Of a DNA stretch of 64,000 nucleotides, positions 35,901 through 43,669 are shown one piece after another (the stretch's first letter is position 1; the number at the start of each line of letters is the position of its first letter). The position numbers and the translations under genes were made by a program. The notes under the pieces are model-generated. The model saw only the letters and a program-made list of their open reading frames with translations, was not told the DNA's origin and made no database searches. The stretch comes from Allobosea sp. BH3 (lineage in GTDB: Bacteria; Pseudomonadota; Alphaproteobacteria; Rhizobiales; Beijerinckiaceae), in contig NZ_JAIMCA010000005.1 of NCBI RefSeq assembly GCF_025499465.1, positions 618,511 through 682,510 on the forward strand, given 5' to 3'.

Positions 35901-37451
35901 CCGGAGATATTCAAGGGCGTTCGCCCGCGCGTCCCCTCTGTCCAGGCGCTGCTGCCGCTGTGGCTCGCGCTGGGGATCAAGGAGCCGACCGTGTCGGATT
36001 GCGTTAAGGCGTTCGTGACGGCGTCGCGCACGCCGCCGTCGAGCGACCTCGACGGGTTCTTGGTCAATGTCTTCCAGCACGTCGGCAAGAAATCCCGCGA
36101 GGATAAGCCACGGCGTGGACTGCTCCCGCAGATCCCGCTGGCCTGCGGCGACGTGTGGGTGACGAAGCGCCCGGTCTACGTGGTCCGCGGGTTCGAGGAC
36201 GGGCGGGCGCTGGCCGGCGAGGCAGCGCGCCTGCGGCTGTGGACGCCTCCCTGCGACGTGCGGCTGTTCGCCGATATCCTGGAGCCGCTCGGCGTCGAGC
36301 AGGTGGTCCCGACCGTCTTGGTCTCGTCCGAGGGGGAGGAGGACGACCTGGCGCAGGACCGTTTCGACAAGGCGGTCATGGAACTCGCGGACAGATTGGC
36401 CCGCAACGCGCCTGACGTATACGCCGCGATCGACGACTGGAAGGCCCTCGACGCCATGGGGGTGACGCTCCACGACGGGGGCGTCCGACTGCAGGTCGCG
36501 AGCGCTGCGTGGAAGGGCAAGGTTCCTACGGTGGTCCGGGCGCACGTCGAGGACGGCGTCCTGCACGCCGCGGATCTCGACGCCCTTTCCGACGCCGAGG
36601 AGGGCGGTCGCGTGGTCGCGGGCCTCTTCTCCCCTTCAGTCCGTCACCATGTCGCCATGGCGTGGGCGAGCGCCTGGACGCGCGCGGAGACCCGCACCGG
36701 TCCCGCCATCCGCCTGGCGGACGACCGCGACGACACCGATTACGTTAAGGGACTGGCGTCGGCCATCGACGAGGGGTTGAAGGCGCGTCCCAAGGCCGCC
36801 AGCGTCAAGCCCGACGAGGGCGCGCCCGCGAAAGACGCCGCAATGCCTCACAAGAAGGTGGTCGAACGCGTGCAGAGGCTGCGCGACTTCGACCCCGAGC
36901 TTTCCGCCGAGGTCTCGCTTGGCGCGGGCGGCGCGACGCCGGGAAAGAAGCCCGCAGGGCGCACGAAGCTGACCAACGGCGGCGGCACGGGGAAGGGCGC
37001 CGGGACCGGGCGTCGAGAGGTCGTCCGCAACGAGTACAAGAACGTCGACGTCGAGGATCTCGGAATGCGTTATGCGCATCACTTCCTCCAGCACGCCTCG
37101 AACGGGACGCTGGAAGACATCCGGCTTCGAAGGGGCGGTGGCGCCGACGCGACAATAGATTGGAAGACCTTCGTCGAGGTCAAGGCGTTCTACGGCGGCG
37201 CGCCGTCCAGCATCGGCCTCACCGCCCACGAGACGGAACGCGCCCGCAAGTGCGGTCGCGACTTCATCCTCGCGATTGTCTCGGGGCTCGGCGACGACCA
37301 GGACCTAGAGATCCGGCTTGTCTTCGACCCACTATCCAACGCGAGCTGGGAGGCGAATCGCGGGATCACGCTGAAGTCGGTCGCCAAGGCCAACGGGTCC
37401 ATCGTGATCAAGGTGTTCGAGCCGGATGCGGAGGACGCCGCGGCGGTCTGA
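33000..37451 (+). CDS. Sacsin/NO VEIN-like GHKL ATPase with C-terminal DUF3883-like domain
   Basis: A 1483-aa protein. The N-terminal GHKL (Hsp90-type) ATPase shows the N-box LKEIVQNADDAG (E81, N85), VAHDG (D112, G113) and the GRFGIGFK lid (141-148). These are the sacsin-like hallmarks. The centre, about 1000 residues, is unassigned. After a low-complexity linker (about 1310-1345) the C-terminus has a DUF3883-like segment: ATIDWKTFVEVKAF (E1393-x-K1395) then GLTAHETERARKCG. This architecture is known from plant NO VEIN and bacterial proteins near restriction systems. ATG 33000 was preferred to TTG 32985. A role as the ATP-driven sensor or effector of the cassette is inferred. Confidence 0.8.
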   Translation: MDTTIDVALDATDGYRSGDEAALHVFSKEPHVEPEGEEACRVAVDRLGERIRAVPMLVELIARNIKGAAQTASDRFQGLKEIVQNADDAGASSISFALREVGGGHDLLVAHDGTKRVTLLDVVGLSSPGFSNKAEDPDSIGRFGIGFKIVHSFCDRVDVHDGHYHFEANGTRLRSIEPEVPVPGFYDPNQATTLFRLRLRRNVPVDALRDWIVRQDESNLPFLRTLRKLSLIGLGGGESVRRHLTSREIGRFAAKVGGEDVEISHVAVEAANGLAWDRFDVRVPVPDDLERSDKKAGETSPMAVAVPRGGSAQPLYVAFPMKVASRVPLALNAQFDPVASRETMLETDWNRWLVERLGELVGEVALHLLATDAARGWAAIPQEGETYVCEDDSWIPGAFDEAFEKVRRTVAARGALPGGIPFSQIAYEAKSLEGVALPGDAPTVVEGRFGVPLAFRGEGDRWRDALAEIDGPERFEADAFLAAVGGEAFDDRSPEWFVELLAKMSGLGVAPDSIRRARLVVDAGGNRHEAKVRGESAAILLSGVSASGFALRHGLAIELHEAYDTPAGGWAKGWLREHATFMDEVGARDLLAAYANLYKAAPREIGDAEFVELRDLFERVPEGEVTTLGARVGEAILLSCRHYVDGKAAVAAVRAADAYLPQSYERDGKGWGTAAGRTAGMRWVDPDYEKLLAVSGRRKGGEQRSRGARAFLTILGVRNVPKIVNVVGEAQWYTARPAWAPAIKFQVYADHRSPDLLAVLKDIEADKGEGAQRAAILFRTLARAWDRHGERSLERQSVAKAGRHGKYGWNLRKEVPASWLADLIDRKWFRDEAGVKSKPSELTVRSPRSESLYGTSARYAAELRPEDMKSGFADAVGIERREAASRILAQLEDMRDGRQVADPGRIMRCYIALAEQCPPASATGVTGLECGDVPIRSLRGKFGLKGRGLLFDPDEGDWKSPPAFYRGPEIFKGVRPRVPSVQALLPLWLALGIKEPTVSDCVKAFVTASRTPPSSDLDGFLVNVFQHVGKKSREDKPRRGLLPQIPLACGDVWVTKRPVYVVRGFEDGRALAGEAARLRLWTPPCDVRLFADILEPLGVEQVVPTVLVSSEGEEDDLAQDRFDKAVMELADRLARNAPDVYAAIDDWKALDAMGVTLHDGGVRLQVASAAWKGKVPTVVRAHVEDGVLHAADLDALSDAEEGGRVVAGLFSPSVRHHVAMAWASAWTRAETRTGPAIRLADDRDDTDYVKGLASAIDEGLKARPKAASVKPDEGAPAKDAAMPHKKVVERVQRLRDFDPELSAEVSLGAGGATPGKKPAGRTKLTNGGGTGKGAGTGRREVVRNEYKNVDVEDLGMRYAHHFLQHASNGTLEDIRLRRGGGADATIDWKTFVEVKAFYGGAPSSIGLTAHETERARKCGRDFILAIVSGLGDDQDLEIRLVFDPLSNASWEANRGITLKSVAKANGSIVIKVFEPDAEDAAAV

Positions 37452-37996
37452 CTTCGAAGGTTTCGCGTCACGGGACGATCCCGGGTCAGGATATAAGGGG
37501 CCTGCCACAAAGACCATCGAGTAGACCGCAAGCTCGCAGCCGAGCATCTCGGCTTCATGGTTCCCGGCACAGTATGGCACCTAGAGCCGATCTCTGCTCG
37601 CGTCGGTCTGTCGACGGCGCTGGATCGGTTCTCAAGCGCGACCAGCTTGAAGAGGCGACGTTGCCTCTAGCTAAGGGCCATCGACAGCTGGGCCTGATTG
37701 TTTCCGCGGATAAGTCCCCATTCTCCTATGCGGGCTTTGACGCCCTCGACATTCGGCGGGTTGCCCTCATCCCCAGTCTGTCCGCTGTTGGCGCATTCCG
37801 CGCCAGTCTCCGGCCTATACGTCCATAATGCAATTCTGGAAGCGGAGCGGAGCCGTTCTGGAAAGCGGCTCCGGAAGATGTAGGCAAATCAGCTCCGTGG
37901 CAATGCGGTTTGGTACTGCCGATATGACCGCCGGCCGAACGGAGATTCGCGCTAGCCTGATCGGGCCGGCGAGAACTGACCAACCCGTCAAAAGCC
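37452..37996. other. Gap between converging genes, with hairpin and right cassette repeat
   Basis: No convincing gene. It contains the right copy of the 44-bp repeat and a perfect 8-bp inverted repeat (CGGAGCCG at 37848-37855, CGGCTCCG at 37866-37873) with a 10-nt loop and no T-tract. Confidence 0.55.
37826..37869. repeat. Right copy of imperfect repeat bracketing the defence cassette
   Basis: Matches 22711-22754 at 32 of 44 positions in the same orientation. It lies 374 nt after the ATPase stop. A shorter relative sharing TTCTGGAAGCG lies at 41577-41594. Confidence 0.5.
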
Positions 37997-38410
37997 CTAC
38001 CGCACCTCTGCCGAGCTCGCAGCGATCTGCGCTAGGATGATGGCGCATTCCTCTTCTCCAATGGTTTGGAGCTTGCCGCGCAGTTGCCGCCAGAGGCAAG
38101 CGGCCAGCTCGCGGTCCTGCCCCTCCGGCTCGCAGCCGAAATGCCGCCAGCGGCGATGCTCGTAAAATAGGCAGAGCCAGAGTTCGAGGGCGGTGCCGCC
38201 CCATGAACCTGTCCTGGCGGCTTCGTCCTCGCGCTCGTTCGCCCAGCCATGGAGGTCGCCGAGGCCAAGCGCGCGGGACGCGGCGTAGCCATTGATCAGA
38301 TCGGCGAGCCTCGCTGACTGCAGCCAGGTCGGGGCGTGCGGGATCGCAGCGAAGTGGCCAACACGAACCCGGTCGAGCCAATCGTCGTCCTCGCTGGCGA
38401 GCGGGCTCAC
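37997..38410 (-). CDS. Hypothetical protein downstream of DUF2958
   Basis: A 137-aa acidic, Trp-rich helical protein (WLCLFYEHRRWRHFGCE) with no recognised family. Its start overlaps the DUF2958 stop by 4 nt, so it is third in a minus-strand operon nuclease-DUF2958-this gene. Confidence 0.65.
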   Translation of the reverse strand: MSPLASEDDDWLDRVRVGHFAAIPHAPTWLQSARLADLINGYAASRALGLGDLHGWANEREDEAARTGSWGGTALELWLCLFYEHRRWRHFGCEPEGQDRELAACLWRQLRGKLQTIGEEECAIILAQIAASSAEVR

Positions 38411-38757
38411 GCGATGATCCTGCCCTGGGCGCGGGCTGTGGCCGCATAGGCCGAGAGCGGCTTGTCTGGCCGGAAGTGCTCGTCTCGCTCGATCGGCAGG
38501 CCGAGGAACCCGCGAACCCCGGCAAGTTCGGCCAGGGCGATGTAGCCGAGCTCCGGGGCGCCGAGGCCGAGATCGCAGAGGCCGAAGGCGATGCCAGGGT
38601 CGTCCGGATCGAGCTCTGACAGGAGCCAGGTCGCGTTTGCGTCGGGCGTGAAGAGCTTCACGACGGGCACGGGATCGATGTCTTCACCCATTGCGCTCGC
38701 CCGGCCGTTGGCGAGCAGTCGCTCGCGTTCGGCCGGGAGCATGAAGGGCGCGATCAC
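38407..38757 (-). CDS. DUF2958 protein
   Basis: A 116-aa protein containing the DUF2958 pattern: LLANGRAS, then PVVKLFTPDANATWLLSELD and AFGLCDLGLGAPELGYI. These proteins are common on plasmids and integrative elements near replication and anti-restriction genes; their function is unknown. The GTG at 38757 overlaps the stop of the frameshifted nuclease gene; an internal ATG at 38742 is the alternative start. Confidence 0.82.
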   Translation of the reverse strand: MIAPFMLPAERERLLANGRASAMGEDIDPVPVVKLFTPDANATWLLSELDPDDPGIAFGLCDLGLGAPELGYIALAELAGVRGFLGLPIERDEHFRPDKPLSAYAATARAQGRIIA

Positions 38758-39820
38758 GCACGCCCTCCCGGAAGGAGCTTGAGCGGCTCGCCCAAGGCCG
38801 CAGCCTCATGCGCCTTTCCGATAGGCCCGTCGCCCGCCCAGAACAGGTTGAGTTCGCCGTCGACCAGTTGGAAATCGCAATAGCGGCGATAGAGGCGGGT
38901 CGCGTACTCCTCCTCGCCCGCCATCGCGATGGCGATGATGGCGTCCTCCAGCGTGATGCTGACGAAGCCGACCTGGTCCTCACCAGCCGGGTTGAGCTCG
39001 GCCTTGTAGGTGGCCACGGCGCTCGCGACGAGGGTGTTGAGCTGCGGCGCGATGACGACGAATCGGCCCTCGTCGTAGTCGCCGCGCATCAGCATGGCTT
39101 GAGCGAGCAGGTGCTCGCGATACAGCTGCTGGCAGGGGTTACCTTCAGCGCCGGCTTCCGCGGATCGACGAACAGCCCGGAGACGTCGGCGAGGTCGTCA
39201 TAGCGCGGCCGGATCGTCGCCACCGGCTCCTGGCACGACTCGGAGTACTTCGTCTCGATCGCAACAAAGCCCTTCCGGCCTGCCGGCGTCTCGTAGCGGA
39301 GGAACACGTCAAAGGCGCTGTGATCCCCGGTCAGCGTCGGATCGCCGCGTCCTGGCGAGTGCTCGAACAGGACAGCATGAACCTTGGCACCCGTAAGATC
39401 GGGGAAGAGCTCGCCGAGAACGCGGGAGGCGAAAGACAGGTCGAGCTTGAGCAGGCCGAACACGTTGAAAGCCAAGGGCATCGAGCTGAGCAGATTGCCG
39501 TAGAGCCGCACCTCGTCGATCATCGCGGCGGGCTCCCTGTAGGCGAGCTCGCGGCGCACGAGCCAGGCGATCGCCGGCAGCATGAAGTTCGCGCCGGCTC
39601 GCGCCGCGGCGGGGCTGATCCGGGAGCCGAGCTTCTTGCGCTTCGTGCCGACCTTGTAGCTGCCGATCGGCAGCTCGCGATCCTGCCGCCAGATGCTCTG
39701 GAGGAGACGTGCTGCCGAGCGGAAGCGGTGGTCCAGCGGCTCGAAAATATGGTGCCGACGGAGGAGTTCCTCCGGCAGGAGCGGAACGTGAGCGAAGATG
39801 TCGGGGAGATCGGATGTCAT
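38754..39820 (-). pseudogene. Frameshifted PD-(D/E)XK nuclease-like gene (PGN_0703-like)
   Basis: Two abutting frames form one protein. Frame 1 (39820 down to 39089) carries a nuclease core, D171 in HSAFDVFLRY and E189-x-K191 in FVAIETKYSES. Its last 18 residues are out of frame. Frame 2 resumes as NPCQQLYREHLLAQ and runs to 38754. One missing G in a G-run (plus-strand CC at 39142-39143 where CCC is expected) restores a single chain of about 355 aa. It resembles restriction-endonuclease-like proteins annotated as PGN_0703 family, an assignment from memory. A sequencing error cannot be excluded. Confidence 0.7.
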
Positions 39821-40143
39821 GAAGCCTCCGGTTTGAGGGATGACGGAGCTTCATTGGGACAGTCGAGGACATTACAGCGACAGGAAAATAAGCCTCTTCA
39901 CTTGCGGTTTGTGCTGGCCAGAGCGGGCTAGCTGTCGCAATACTGTTCTTGGCGGATAATTGCGCTGATCCGAAGCCTTCTTGGATTTTGTTGCAAATTC
40001 AGGTTTTCCTGAAGAAAGTTGGCTCACTTCGTGTGGGTCGGAAGGCCATTTCCCCTTTATGTATGGGTAGTGGGCCAATTCGGCTCCCCCTCCCGCCCTG
40101 CCGTGGCCGGCCCTCTACGCTCAGTCAGCTAGAGAGGCCCAAC
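39821..40143. other. Intergenic region between divergent genes
   Basis: Divergent promoter region between the minus-strand nuclease operon and the plus-strand pair. No gene or RNA was recognised. Confidence 0.5.
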
Positions 40144-40320
40144 ATGCAAGACAACAATCCTAAAGACGAAGACCCGTTTGAGGTGATCGCCAAGGCGGCT
40201 GCGAACCGGAAGTTGCCGGAGCCTCGGTCGAAGAAGGGGCGTCCGACGAACGCTCTGCGGCCCAAGGCAGAGCCGCCGTTCCAGATGCCCAGCTTGTTCG
40301 AGGCGTCCGAGGAAGCCTGA
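40144..40320 (+). CDS. Small basic hypothetical protein
   Basis: A 58-aa charged protein beginning MQDNNPKDEDPFEVIAKAA, then a Lys/Arg-Gly-Arg stretch (RSKKGRPTN) and a Pro-rich end. GAGAGG precedes the ATG. It lies 93 nt before the HUH-like gene and may be co-transcribed. No family recognised. Confidence 0.55.
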   Translation: MQDNNPKDEDPFEVIAKAAANRKLPEPRSKKGRPTNALRPKAEPPFQMPSLFEASEEA

Positions 40321-40413
40321 TCGCCCTGTTTCCGTCTCTCAATGCATCCGACGAAGGCCGGCGCTCTCATGGGCGCCGTGCCCGTCGTCACGCCTGTTTC
40401 CGAAAGACACCCA

Positions 40414-41454
40414 ATGACTGACCAGAGTTCGCCGAAGAAGCCGAGGTCCATCCTCCTTCCCACCTACGGCTATTTGTCTCCAGAACAGCGGCAGGAAGGA
40501 GCGGCGTTGACCGCGCCGATGCGCCGCCCTGGCGCAAACCCGAACTGGCCCCACCTGTCGATCGACCCTCCCTATGTCGGACCGCCCGCTCCGCGCCATC
40601 CGCGCGTGGTGGCGTGGATCGACAAGCATCACTTCGAGCCCGTGCCGGAGAAGCCGATGAAGCGTCCGGTGCTTCGGAAGGAGGTCTTCAAGATCTATCA
40701 GGCCATCGCCTTCGCCATGCGGCATCACGGCGTTGTCCTGAACACCCATCTGACGATCGCATGGGGTTATCTCGGCGTGTCCGACGGCGAGCAGGCGGCG
40801 TGGATGCTGACGCGCTTCAATAACGAAGCCGCCAAGTGGCTGAAGGTCGGCTATATTCCGAGCGTGCAGAGGCGGCGGTTCGGTCAGCGCGCCAGCGCCG
40901 AGAGCTCCGAGCACTTCTACGTCTATGTCCATGAATGGGGCCGGCGCTACGGTCTGCACACCCACGAACTGGCCTTCATCCCGCCCGCGAAGAGGCAGGC
41001 GTTCGAGGCATGGGCTGAGGCCTGCCTGGCCCGGCTGTGCGGCCGAAAGTACATTCCGGCGCAGGCCCTGAAGATCACGGGCCGGGTCCGGGCCGCCGAG
41101 TACGAACGCGTCTGGCTTTGCTGGAAATGGTTCCGCTACATCACGAAGACGCTCGACCCGGAGTATCGCATCCGATGCGCGGATGGGTCGCCGGTCGTGG
41201 TCAGGGAGCTCTTTCACCCGAAGGCGTTCTATGAAGGGGCCATGGTCAACTGCGAGCAGTTGGCGTCAGGCTCGCGCAATATTTGGACGCAGGCCCAGGT
41301 CCGGGCCGGGTTCGTGGCGCGGCTTTATCAGCCCGATGTCACCGATATCTACGACGGCGCCGAGATGGACGAACACCGCTGGGCACGTATGCAGGCGGCT
41401 GAGGACGCGAGGCGGGCGGAGTTCATCCGGGGGCTAGCCACCTTGAACCTGTGA
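40414..41454 (+). CDS. Possible HUH-type replication protein
   Basis: A 346-aa protein, unrecognised as a whole. Two features recall rolling-circle Rep/HUH endonucleases: an H-x-H motif followed by hydrophobics (GLHTHELAFIP, H182 and H184) and a downstream WFRYITKTLD (Y242, K245), similar to Rep motif III. The spacing of about 60 residues is compatible. The ATG at 40414 was chosen with GAAAG upstream; an in-frame start at 40342 is possible. If correct, it would replicate the excised island. A segment of this gene is duplicated in inverted orientation downstream. Confidence 0.5.
   Translation: MTDQSSPKKPRSILLPTYGYLSPEQRQEGAALTAPMRRPGANPNWPHLSIDPPYVGPPAPRHPRVVAWIDKHHFEPVPEKPMKRPVLRKEVFKIYQAIAFAMRHHGVVLNTHLTIAWGYLGVSDGEQAAWMLTRFNNEAAKWLKVGYIPSVQRRRFGQRASAESSEHFYVYVHEWGRRYGLHTHELAFIPPAKRQAFEAWAEACLARLCGRKYIPAQALKITGRVRAAEYERVWLCWKWFRYITKTLDPEYRIRCADGSPVVVRELFHPKAFYEGAMVNCEQLASGSRNIWTQAQVRAGFVARLYQPDVTDIYDGAEMDEHRWARMQAAEDARRAEFIRGLATLNL
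40948..41015 (+). repeat. Left arm of 68-bp inverted repeat, inside the HUH-like gene
   Basis: Encodes the H-x-H motif region (YGLHTHELAFIPPAK and onward). It is nearly identical, about 3 mismatches by eye, to the reverse complement of 41493-41560. Confidence 0.8.
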
Positions 41455-41492
41455 CGAACAGTGGGGCGCCGGTCTGGTCCAGGGTGGCCGGC

Positions 41493-41560
41493 GCCCACGC
41501 CTCGAACGCCTGCCTCTTCGCGGGCGGGATGAAGGCCAGTTCGTGGGCGTGCAGGCCGTA
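41493..41560 (-). pseudogene. Inverted partial copy of the HUH-like gene
   Basis: The minus strand reads YGLHAHELAFIPPAKRQAFE, the same peptide as the HUH-like gene with Thr changed to Ala. Homology covers only about 68 bp, and the flanking codons are unrelated. This is a remnant of a second, divergent copy or an inverted duplication, not a functional gene. Confidence 0.75.
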
Positions 41561-41576
41561 GCTCTTGCCCATCCGG

Positions 41577-41594
41577 AATGCGGTTCTGGAAGCG
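41577..41594. repeat. Third short relative of the cassette-flanking repeat
   Basis: AATGCGGTTCTGGAAGCG matches the 37829 region (AATGCAATTCTGGAAGCG) at 16 of 18 positions. It stands 17 nt beyond the inverted duplicate. Confidence 0.4.
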
Positions 41595-41760
41595 CAAGCG
41601 CCATGAAATGTCCCCGCTAACATGAACAGATCGCAGGAGAATTTCAGCCGCTCTCGGTCCTCGGTAATACTGTCGTACTCGACTGGTCAGGGCGAGGTCG
41701 GGGCAAGGCCGTAGGCAGCGTGCGCGGGCTTGAGGCGAATTTAGATAATCAACCGGAAGC

Positions 41761-41953
41761 GATTAAAGAGAATAGTCGGGGAATACGGAGTTAAGAGTGA
41801 TGAGGAAGGAGGCTGTAGGGGAAGGGGGATGGCAGGAAGGAAGCAGAGGAGGAAGTAGAGTGTGGAGGAAGTAGGGAGTAGGGAGTAGGTAAGGTGTTGT
41901 AGAGGAGGAAGTTGGAGAGAAGGCAGTGGTTGTATGGTGGTGTATGGAGGGGG
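41761..41953. repeat. C-depleted, purine-rich low-complexity tract
   Basis: About six cytosines occur in 193 nt of the plus strand; the tract is built from GGA, GTA and GGGAGTA units such as a tandem GTAGGGA at 41871-41887. This is atypical for a GC-rich alphaproteobacterium. Frames across it give only low-complexity peptides. Together with the duplicate it fills the 596-nt gap between the HUH-like gene and the integrase. Confidence 0.7.
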
Positions 41954-42050
41954 TATTCCGAATATCGAACCGAACGTAGCCGAAACACAGCTGTCGGTGG
42001 TTGATTGAAGCGCCACTCCCCCAGCGTTTCGCTAATCTGTTCTGCCCGCC

Positions 42051-43583
42051 TTACGACAGCTTGAGCGTCGGGATTTTCGATAGCTCGCGGTGCAGCGCCT
42101 CCATCGGGAACTCCCCATAGGTGTCCGCGACGGTCTTGCGCTGATGGCCGGTGATGGCGTCGACGATGTCGGGTGCCAGGCCGTGGCGACGCCCGAGCGT
42201 CTTGAGGCGGTGACGCCAGGAATGGTTCGGCGCGAGGCGCTCGTCGGTCAGGCCGAGGTTGCGAACCCAGCGGCCAAGCACCTTGGTGCCGTTTCCGCCC
42301 CGGCTGCCGAAGCGATCGGCAGGCAGGTCGGCGAAAAGCGGTCCCTTCTTCACCTTGCGGACGAAATCCAGGAACTTTGCCTCGATCAACGCCGGGTGAA
42401 GCGGCACAGCTCGTTCGGAGCCGGCGGTCTTTATCGAGCCTGCCTGCGGGTCGATCTTGAAGCACCAGATGCCGTCGATCTCGACGATGTCCTCAAATCG
42501 GAGTTGGCAGATTTCGGCGACCCGGGCGCCGGAATAGGCGCAGAGGAAGGGCACCCAGCGCTTGACCGCGTCCGTCTCCTTCGCGGCAGCCGCGAGCACC
42601 GTCTTGGCCTCGACCTCCGTATAGCTTCGCCGCGAGCCGGCCGCCTTGCTTTTCACGTCCATCGTGACGCGCTCGGCCGGGTTGCTCGGCAGCTTCCGGT
42701 TATCCACCGCCCATTGCAGGATCGCCCGTATCGGCACGAGATTGGCGTCGCGGATCGTCTTGGGCTTGAACTCGGCCTCGATCAGCGAGGCTTTCCAGCG
42801 CAGCATGTCGTCGGGCGTCAAGCGGGCAGCGTCGTCGTGTCCGATGGATTTCTTCAGCTTCTCGACCACAGCCTTCCAAGCGTAGAGCGTCTTTGCCGCG
42901 GGCTTTTTCTCTGCCGCCCAGCCCTTGACCAGGTCGTCGAACGAAACCGGCGCCTGGGCGGATGCTCGGATCGGCACAGGCGCGCCGTTGATGACGGCAT
43001 CGGCCGCTGTTGGTCCGGCATATCCATTCGCCATCTCGGCGAGCGTCAGGCTGGCCCGCAGGATCGCGGCAGCGATGGCCTTGGCGTAGGTCAGTCGGCC
43101 GGCGTCGTCGATCTGCAAGCCGCGCACCGCCAGATCGGCATCCACCTCGCGCATGCACCAGGCTTCGAGCTCCCGAATCTTGCTGCCTTCGGTGTCGAGC
43201 GTAGTCAGGTCGATCGGCGCCAGCTCGTCCCATAGTTTCAGCGGGGCAGGAAACAGCTTCGTGCCGAGCTCGACGGGCCAGGGCTGCTGGCTCGGATTGT
43301 CGCGATAGCGCGCAAGCCAGCGATCGTGCGCCGATCGGGCGAATTCATGGGCTTCGCGTTCGCTGAGCGTGCGGGGACCGGCCTTGAGATTCGCCCAGCG
43401 AACTTCGACAGCCGCCAGAACCTCAAGCTGCTTGATCTTGGCCTCGGCGGGATCGCGCGTGCCGAGACTCTGCTTCTCCTCGGTCTTGCCGAGCCGAGCC
43501 CGCAGTTCGTCGGGGACGCGCTTGCGGAACCAGTAGATGCCGGTCTTGGGATGCTTCCAGGGACGGGCCATTGCGAGAGCCAT
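42051..43583 (-). CDS. int: Tyrosine site-specific integrase
   Basis: A 510-aa phage-type integrase. The N-terminal DUF6538-like segment ([19 protein letters not shown]) is followed by a core-binding region and a catalytic domain with Arg in [16 protein letters not shown] (H-x-x-R) and Gly-His in ITGHQ, and the nucleophile Tyr in DTYGEFP. It lies 87 nt from the tRNA-Ser gene, as expected for the enzyme that integrated this island. An ATG 12 nt inside (43571) is an alternative start. Confidence 0.92.
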   Translation of the reverse strand: MALAMARPWKHPKTGIYWFRKRVPDELRARLGKTEEKQSLGTRDPAEAKIKQLEVLAAVEVRWANLKAGPRTLSEREAHEFARSAHDRWLARYRDNPSQQPWPVELGTKLFPAPLKLWDELAPIDLTTLDTEGSKIRELEAWCMREVDADLAVRGLQIDDAGRLTYAKAIAAAILRASLTLAEMANGYAGPTAADAVINGAPVPIRASAQAPVSFDDLVKGWAAEKKPAAKTLYAWKAVVEKLKKSIGHDDAARLTPDDMLRWKASLIEAEFKPKTIRDANLVPIRAILQWAVDNRKLPSNPAERVTMDVKSKAAGSRRSYTEVEAKTVLAAAAKETDAVKRWVPFLCAYSGARVAEICQLRFEDIVEIDGIWCFKIDPQAGSIKTAGSERAVPLHPALIEAKFLDFVRKVKKGPLFADLPADRFGSRGGNGTKVLGRWVRNLGLTDERLAPNHSWRHRLKTLGRRHGLAPDIVDAITGHQRKTVADTYGEFPMEALHRELSKIPTLKLS

Positions 43584-43669
43584 TGTGTACCACCCGTGTG
43601 TACCGCTCGGGCGTCTGCAAGCTCTTGATTTGCCTAAGCTCTTTGGAAAATCAACCCCTTACGGGATCG

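Noticed and set aside
34767..36566. 599-codon minus-strand frame
   Set aside because: Shadow of the GHKL ATPase gene; no domain features.
23040..37451. Assignment of the cassette to DISARM
   Set aside because: It shares a large methylase and a PLD protein, but no DrmA helicase, DrmB (DUF1998) or DrmD gene is present.
23040..37451. Assignment to BREX or Type I restriction
   Set aside because: No PglZ, BrxC/BrxL, HsdR translocase or HsdS-like specificity subunit was found.
37848..37873. Terminator after the ATPase gene
   Set aside because: An 8-bp inverted repeat is present, but with a 10-nt loop and no T-tract on either side.
41741..42016. Minus-strand frame through the C-depleted tract
   Set aside because: The peptide is a Leu/Pro/Ser/Tyr low-complexity string reflecting base composition, not a gene.
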